From JBEKVE01 sp049514335 (lineage in GTDB: Bacteria; Actinomycetota; Acidimicrobiia; Acidimicrobiales; UBA8190): 8,280 nucleotides of DNA. The DNA is taken from NCBI GenBank assembly GCA_049514335.1, contig JBEKVE010000132.1, positions 1-8,280 of the forward strand, given 5' to 3'. This document shows, piece by piece, positions 5,556 to 8,280 of the stretch (position 1 is its first letter; the number at the start of each line of letters is the position of its first letter). Position numbers and translations under genes: made by a program. Below the pieces are notes generated by a model. It was not told where the DNA came from, ran no database searches, and worked only from the letters and a program-made list of their open reading frames with translations.

Positions 5556-6536
5556 TCAGACCTCGATGTTCACGAGCTTGCGCAGCCAGAAGATTCCCAG
5601 CACGGCCATGATGATCGACCCGTAGAAGAGGATCTCGCCGAACGCCTCGTGCAGCAGCGGGCTCAGGTAGCCGGGGTTCACGCTGTAGACGAACAGCCCG
5701 ATGGCCACGGGGAGGATGGAGATCACGACCGCACCGATGCGGCCCTCGGCGGTGAGCGTGCTCGCCTCGCGGCGCAGGCGGGCCCGGGAGTTCATGGTGT
5801 CGGCCACGATGTCGAGCAGCTCGGCCAGGTTGCCCCCGACCTCGCGCTGGATCCCGATGGAGGTCACGACCCACTGGAAGTCCTCGCTGCGCACCCGCTG
5901 GGCAACCTCGGTGAGCGCCTCCACGAGCGGCCGGCCCAGGCGGGCCTCGGCGCACACGTGCCGGATCTCCTTGCCGATGGGGTCCTTCAGCTGCTGCGAC
6001 ACGGTGTCGAGGCCCTGGAGGATCGAGAAGCCCGATCGGAGGGTGGTGCCGAGGAGCTGGAGCATGTCGGGAAGCTGGGTGGTGAAGGCCTTGGTGCGCC
6101 GCGCCGCGGCGGCCTGCAGGGCCATCCAGGGGAGCACGGCCAGGCAGGCGAGGCACACGAGCCCCACGAAGGCGTTGGCCACGAGCAGCCCGATGGAGCC
6201 GCCCAGGAGCACGCCGGCGACGTAGACGAACAGGGCTTCGGCCGGACGGATGGGCAGGTCGGCCTGGTCGAGGAGCCGCTTCAGGTACTGCAGCACCCCC
6301 CGGCGCGAGGCCATCTCGGCCACGGCGGCCACGTAGCGCTGCAGGAACGGGGTCTCGACCAGATCGCCCCCCGGCCCCGCGATGGTCCCCACGGCGGCGT
6401 CGGACGGCGTGCTCACCGAGTAGGGCGCCAGCGTCTCGTGCAGCGGGCGCGTGCGCTCGCGCGTCGCCATGGTGATGACGCCCCACGCCACGACGGCGCC
6501 GAGGGGCAACACCAGCAGGGAGATGAGCAGCGTCAT
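5556..6536 (-). CDS. tadB: TadB, Tad pilus inner-membrane platform protein
   Basis: This 326-residue integral membrane protein has one type II secretion F (T2SSF/GspF) domain. With TadC it forms the platform that couples the CpaF motor to pilin polymerisation. Hydrophobic segments lie at about 4-21, two between 100 and 139, 266-283 and 301-318. The T2SSF domain spans roughly 154-280. It carries QLPDMLQLLGTTLRSGFSI (154-172), a motif typical of TadB, and GGNLAELLDIVADTMNSRAR (234-253). Length and topology are normal for TadB. The ATG overlaps the cpaF stop as ATGA; only a G-run (GGGGGG about 7 nt upstream) could act as ribosome binding site, so translational coupling to cpaF is likely. It is followed by tadC after a single base. 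TadB rather than TadC is assigned from gene order and the N-terminal membrane helix plus long cytoplasmic segment before the T2SSF domain. Confidence 0.95.
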   Translation of the reverse strand: MTLLISLLVLPLGAVVAWGVITMATRERTRPLHETLAPYSVSTPSDAAVGTIAGPGGDLVETPFLQRYVAAVAEMASRRGVLQYLKRLLDQADLPIRPAEALFVYVAGVLLGGSIGLLVANAFVGLVCLACLAVLPWMALQAAAARRTKAFTTQLPDMLQLLGTTLRSGFSILQGLDTVSQQLKDPIGKEIRHVCAEARLGRPLVEALTEVAQRVRSEDFQWVVTSIGIQREVGGNLAELLDIVADTMNSRARLRREASTLTAEGRIGAVVISILPVAIGLFVYSVNPGYLSPLLHEAFGEILFYGSIIMAVLGIFWLRKLVNIEV

Positions 6537-7891
6537 CGCCGGGCCCCCCGTGCACGGGTGAACTCTTCGGCCTGGAACAGCTCGGGGTCGAGCTTGATGC
6601 CGAAGTCCTCGAGCTTGTCGGCGAAGGCGGGCCGGATGCCGAGCGACTTGAGCGAGCCGCGGTAGCGGCCGTGCTCGTCGAGGCCCATGGAGAAGTCGAA
6701 CATGAAGAGGTCCTGCATGATGATGACCTCCCCCTCCATGTGCTGCACCTCCGACACGTGGGTGACGCGCCGTGTGCCGTCCCGCAGGCGCGACAGGTGG
6801 ACGACCAGGTCGATGGCGGACGACATCTGCTCGCGGATCACCCGGATGGGCAGGTCGAAACCCGACATGAGGGTCATGGTCTCGATGCGCGACAAGGTGT
6901 CGCGCGGGCCGTTGGAGTGGATGGTGGTGAGCGAGCCGTCGTGGCCGGTGTTCATGGCCTGGAGCATGTCCAGCGCCTCACCGCCACGGCACTCACCCAC
7001 GATGATGCGGTCGGGCCGCATACGGAGGCAGTTGCGGACGAGATCGCGGATGGTGACCTCTCCCCGGCCCTCGATGTTGGGCGGCCGGGCCTCGAGCGAC
7101 ACCACGTGCGTCTGGCGGAGCTGGAGCTCCTTGGAGTCCTCGACGGTCACGATGCGCTCGTCGTCGGGGACGAACGACGACAGGACGTTCAGCATCGTCG
7201 TCTTCCCTGCGTCGGTTCCCCCCGACACGATGATGTTCATGCGCCCCACCACGCAGGCCTCGATGAAGCGGGCGAGCGCAGGGGAGAACGTCATGTTCGT
7301 CACCAGGTCCTCGACCTGGAGCGGGTCCTTGGAGAACTTCCGCACGGTGAGGAACGGGCCCCCGATGGCGAGGGGGTGGATGACGGCGTTCACGCGCGAT
7401 CCGTCGGGCAGGCGGGCGTCCACCATGGGTGACGCCTCGTCCACGCGCCGGGAAACCTCGCCCACGATCTTGTCGATCACCCGTCGGAGGTGGGTCTCGT
7501 CGATGAAGTTGGTGGGCGTGCGCTCGATCTTGCCGCCGCGCTCCACGTAGACGTTGTCGGGCCCGTTCACCATGACCTCGGAGACCTCGGGGTCCTCGAG
7601 GTAGCGCTGGATCGGCCCGTAGCCGAGGATGTCGTTGGCGATGTCCTCACCCAGGCGGGCCTTGTCGGCCAGCGACAGAGGCGTCGTCTCGTCGGCCAGG
7701 GCGGCCTGGAGATGGGCGTTCACCCGGGGACGCAGGTCCTTGGCAGTGAGCCGTCCCTGTGACAGCGCCGGCCCGAGCTCCTCGATGAGGCGCTGGTGCA
7801 CGCGCTGGTGGACGTCCTCGAGCAGGCGCGCCCGTGCCTCCTCGGTGGTGAGGAAGGTTCCGGCTTGCCGCAGGTGGTCGGAAAGGGTCAT
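6533..7891 (-). CDS. cpaF: CpaF/TadA pilus assembly secretion ATPase
   Basis: This 452-residue protein is the cytoplasmic hexameric motor ATPase (type II/IV secretion VirB11-like superfamily) that drives Flp pilin assembly through TadB/TadC. An N-terminal helical domain (about 1-90) precedes the family motif YGPIQRYLEDPEVSEVMVNG (91-110). The Walker A is GGTDAGKTT (224-232), the Asp box is VTVEDSKELQL (249-259), Walker B lies in MRPDRIIVGE (291-300), and the His box is GHDGSLTTIHSNG (316-328). The ATG at 7891 is chosen because GAGGGG (7903-7898) lies 6 nt upstream and homology begins right after it; the longer frame to 7999 has an unlike, Arg/Pro-rich extension overlapping cpaE. The Shine-Dalgarno overlaps the cpaE stop, and the end overlaps tadB by 4 nt (ATGA), so coupling is likely. 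An Asp in the Walker A, where Gly is usual (GGTGSGKT), is the one oddity; the invariant G-K-T residues are kept. Confidence 0.97.
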   Translation of the reverse strand: MTLSDHLRQAGTFLTTEEARARLLEDVHQRVHQRLIEELGPALSQGRLTAKDLRPRVNAHLQAALADETTPLSLADKARLGEDIANDILGYGPIQRYLEDPEVSEVMVNGPDNVYVERGGKIERTPTNFIDETHLRRVIDKIVGEVSRRVDEASPMVDARLPDGSRVNAVIHPLAIGGPFLTVRKFSKDPLQVEDLVTNMTFSPALARFIEACVVGRMNIIVSGGTDAGKTTMLNVLSSFVPDDERIVTVEDSKELQLRQTHVVSLEARPPNIEGRGEVTIRDLVRNCLRMRPDRIIVGECRGGEALDMLQAMNTGHDGSLTTIHSNGPRDTLSRIETMTLMSGFDLPIRVIREQMSSAIDLVVHLSRLRDGTRRVTHVSEVQHMEGEVIIMQDLFMFDFSMGLDEHGRYRGSLKSLGIRPAFADKLEDFGIKLDPELFQAEEFTRARGARR

Positions 7892-7901
7892 GACGTTCCC
7901 C

Positions 7902-8280
7902 TCACACGGTTTGTCGGGTCTGCGTCGACGCCGGGGCAGGGGCCATGAGGGCGTCTGCCAGGCTGTCGATGCTCTTGGCGAACTTCGAACGTGGAGCACT
8001 CGTCACCACGGGGACGCCGCGGTTGACCGACTCTGCGACCAGGATGTCGCTCGGCAGCGCCGTGTCCACCTTGAGCTGCACCGCCCGCTCGGCGTCGGCC
8101 TCGGTCAGGCCCACCCGGGTGTTGGCCCGGTTGAGGACGAACTTGGTCCGGGTGAAGGGGATCCCGAGGACCCGCATGGTCTGCAGCCCGATGCGGGCGC
8201 TCTTGAGGCTCATGACGTCGAGGCCGGCGAGGACCAGGATGTCATCGGCGGCCTCCAGGGCGGCCAGGGTGACCTCGGCG
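7902..8280 (-). CDS. cpaE: CpaE/TadZ-type Tad pilus localisation ATPase, C-terminal part (runs off window edge)
   Basis: The reading frame is open to the window edge and gives 125 visible residues ending in a TGA stop; the true start lies beyond base 8280, so the in-frame ATG at 8213 is internal. CpaE/TadZ proteins are MinD/ParA-like ATPases that place the Tad machinery in the cell. The visible part matches the end of that family: a strand-like run ADDILVLAGLDVMSLKSAR (D and SLK at the usual place), then FVLNRAN (the family's NR motif), TEADAERAVQLKVDTALPSD, AESVNRGVPVV, and a final helix SKFAKSIDSLADAL. The deviant Walker A and receiver-like N-terminus are outside the window, so ATPase competence cannot be judged. 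The gene is first in the visible operon and ends 10 nt before cpaF. The tail after the last helix is Ala/Pro/Thr/Gln-rich. A plain MinD/ParA protein is the alternative, but the cpaF neighbour favours CpaE. Confidence 0.88.
   Translation of the reverse strand, partial: AEVTLAALEAADDILVLAGLDVMSLKSARIGLQTMRVLGIPFTRTKFVLNRANTRVGLTEADAERAVQLKVDTALPSDILVAESVNRGVPVVTSAPRSKFAKSIDSLADALMAPAPASTQTRQTV

Noticed and set aside
1..8280. CRISPR array, tRNA or rRNA genes, or a defence system
   Set aside because: No regularly spaced palindromic repeats, no tRNA-like cloverleaf or conserved rRNA segments, and no defence-type genes were seen; all genes fit a Tad pilus locus with its regulator.

Overview
This is a GC-rich window with every supportable gene on the minus strand, so transcription runs from high to low coordinates. 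The base composition, short or overlapping gene junctions, GTG starts and a monoderm-style Tad (tight adherence) gene set suggest a high-GC actinomycete (Actinomycetota). Acidimicrobiia is possible, but the lineage is an inference and no marker gene is present to settle it.

Layout in transcription order: the end of a CpaE/TadZ-type localisation ATPase (edge to 7902), CpaF/TadA pilus motor ATPase (7891-6533), TadB (6536-5556) and TadC (5554-4631) inner-membrane platform proteins, then a polytopic membrane protein of a glycosyltransferase-C-like family (4613-3108). These five are almost without gaps (10 nt gap, ATGA overlap, 1 nt gap, 17 nt gap) and look like one operon. A 329-base non-coding stretch follows (3107-2779). 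It holds short tandem repeats, two candidate operator palindromes and an AT-richer promoter-like patch. Next comes a two-component pair: a six-helix membrane plus GAF histidine kinase (2778-1063) and a NarL/LuxR-type response regulator (1063-410), joined by a TGATG stop-start overlap. After a second non-coding stretch (409-243) comes a Flp-type pilin gene (242-39) with a class III prepilin cleavage site.

Together the genes describe a Tad/Flp pilus machine: CpaE positions it, CpaF powers it, TadB/TadC form the membrane platform and Flp is the fibre subunit. The membrane protein may modify the pilin or the cell surface, and the kinase/regulator pair probably controls expression. Prepilin peptidase, CpaB and TadE/F-type minor pilins are not in the window and are expected nearby.

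The most interesting non-coding signals are two. First, a 14-bp palindromic element, RGGNCGRRRGNCCY, occurs in both intergenic regions (382-397 and 2902-2917, with a third copy at 3071-3086); it is a good candidate binding site for the embedded response regulator. Second, the pilin gene has a strongly structured leader (hairpins 268-298 and 305-325) just upstream of its GTG start.
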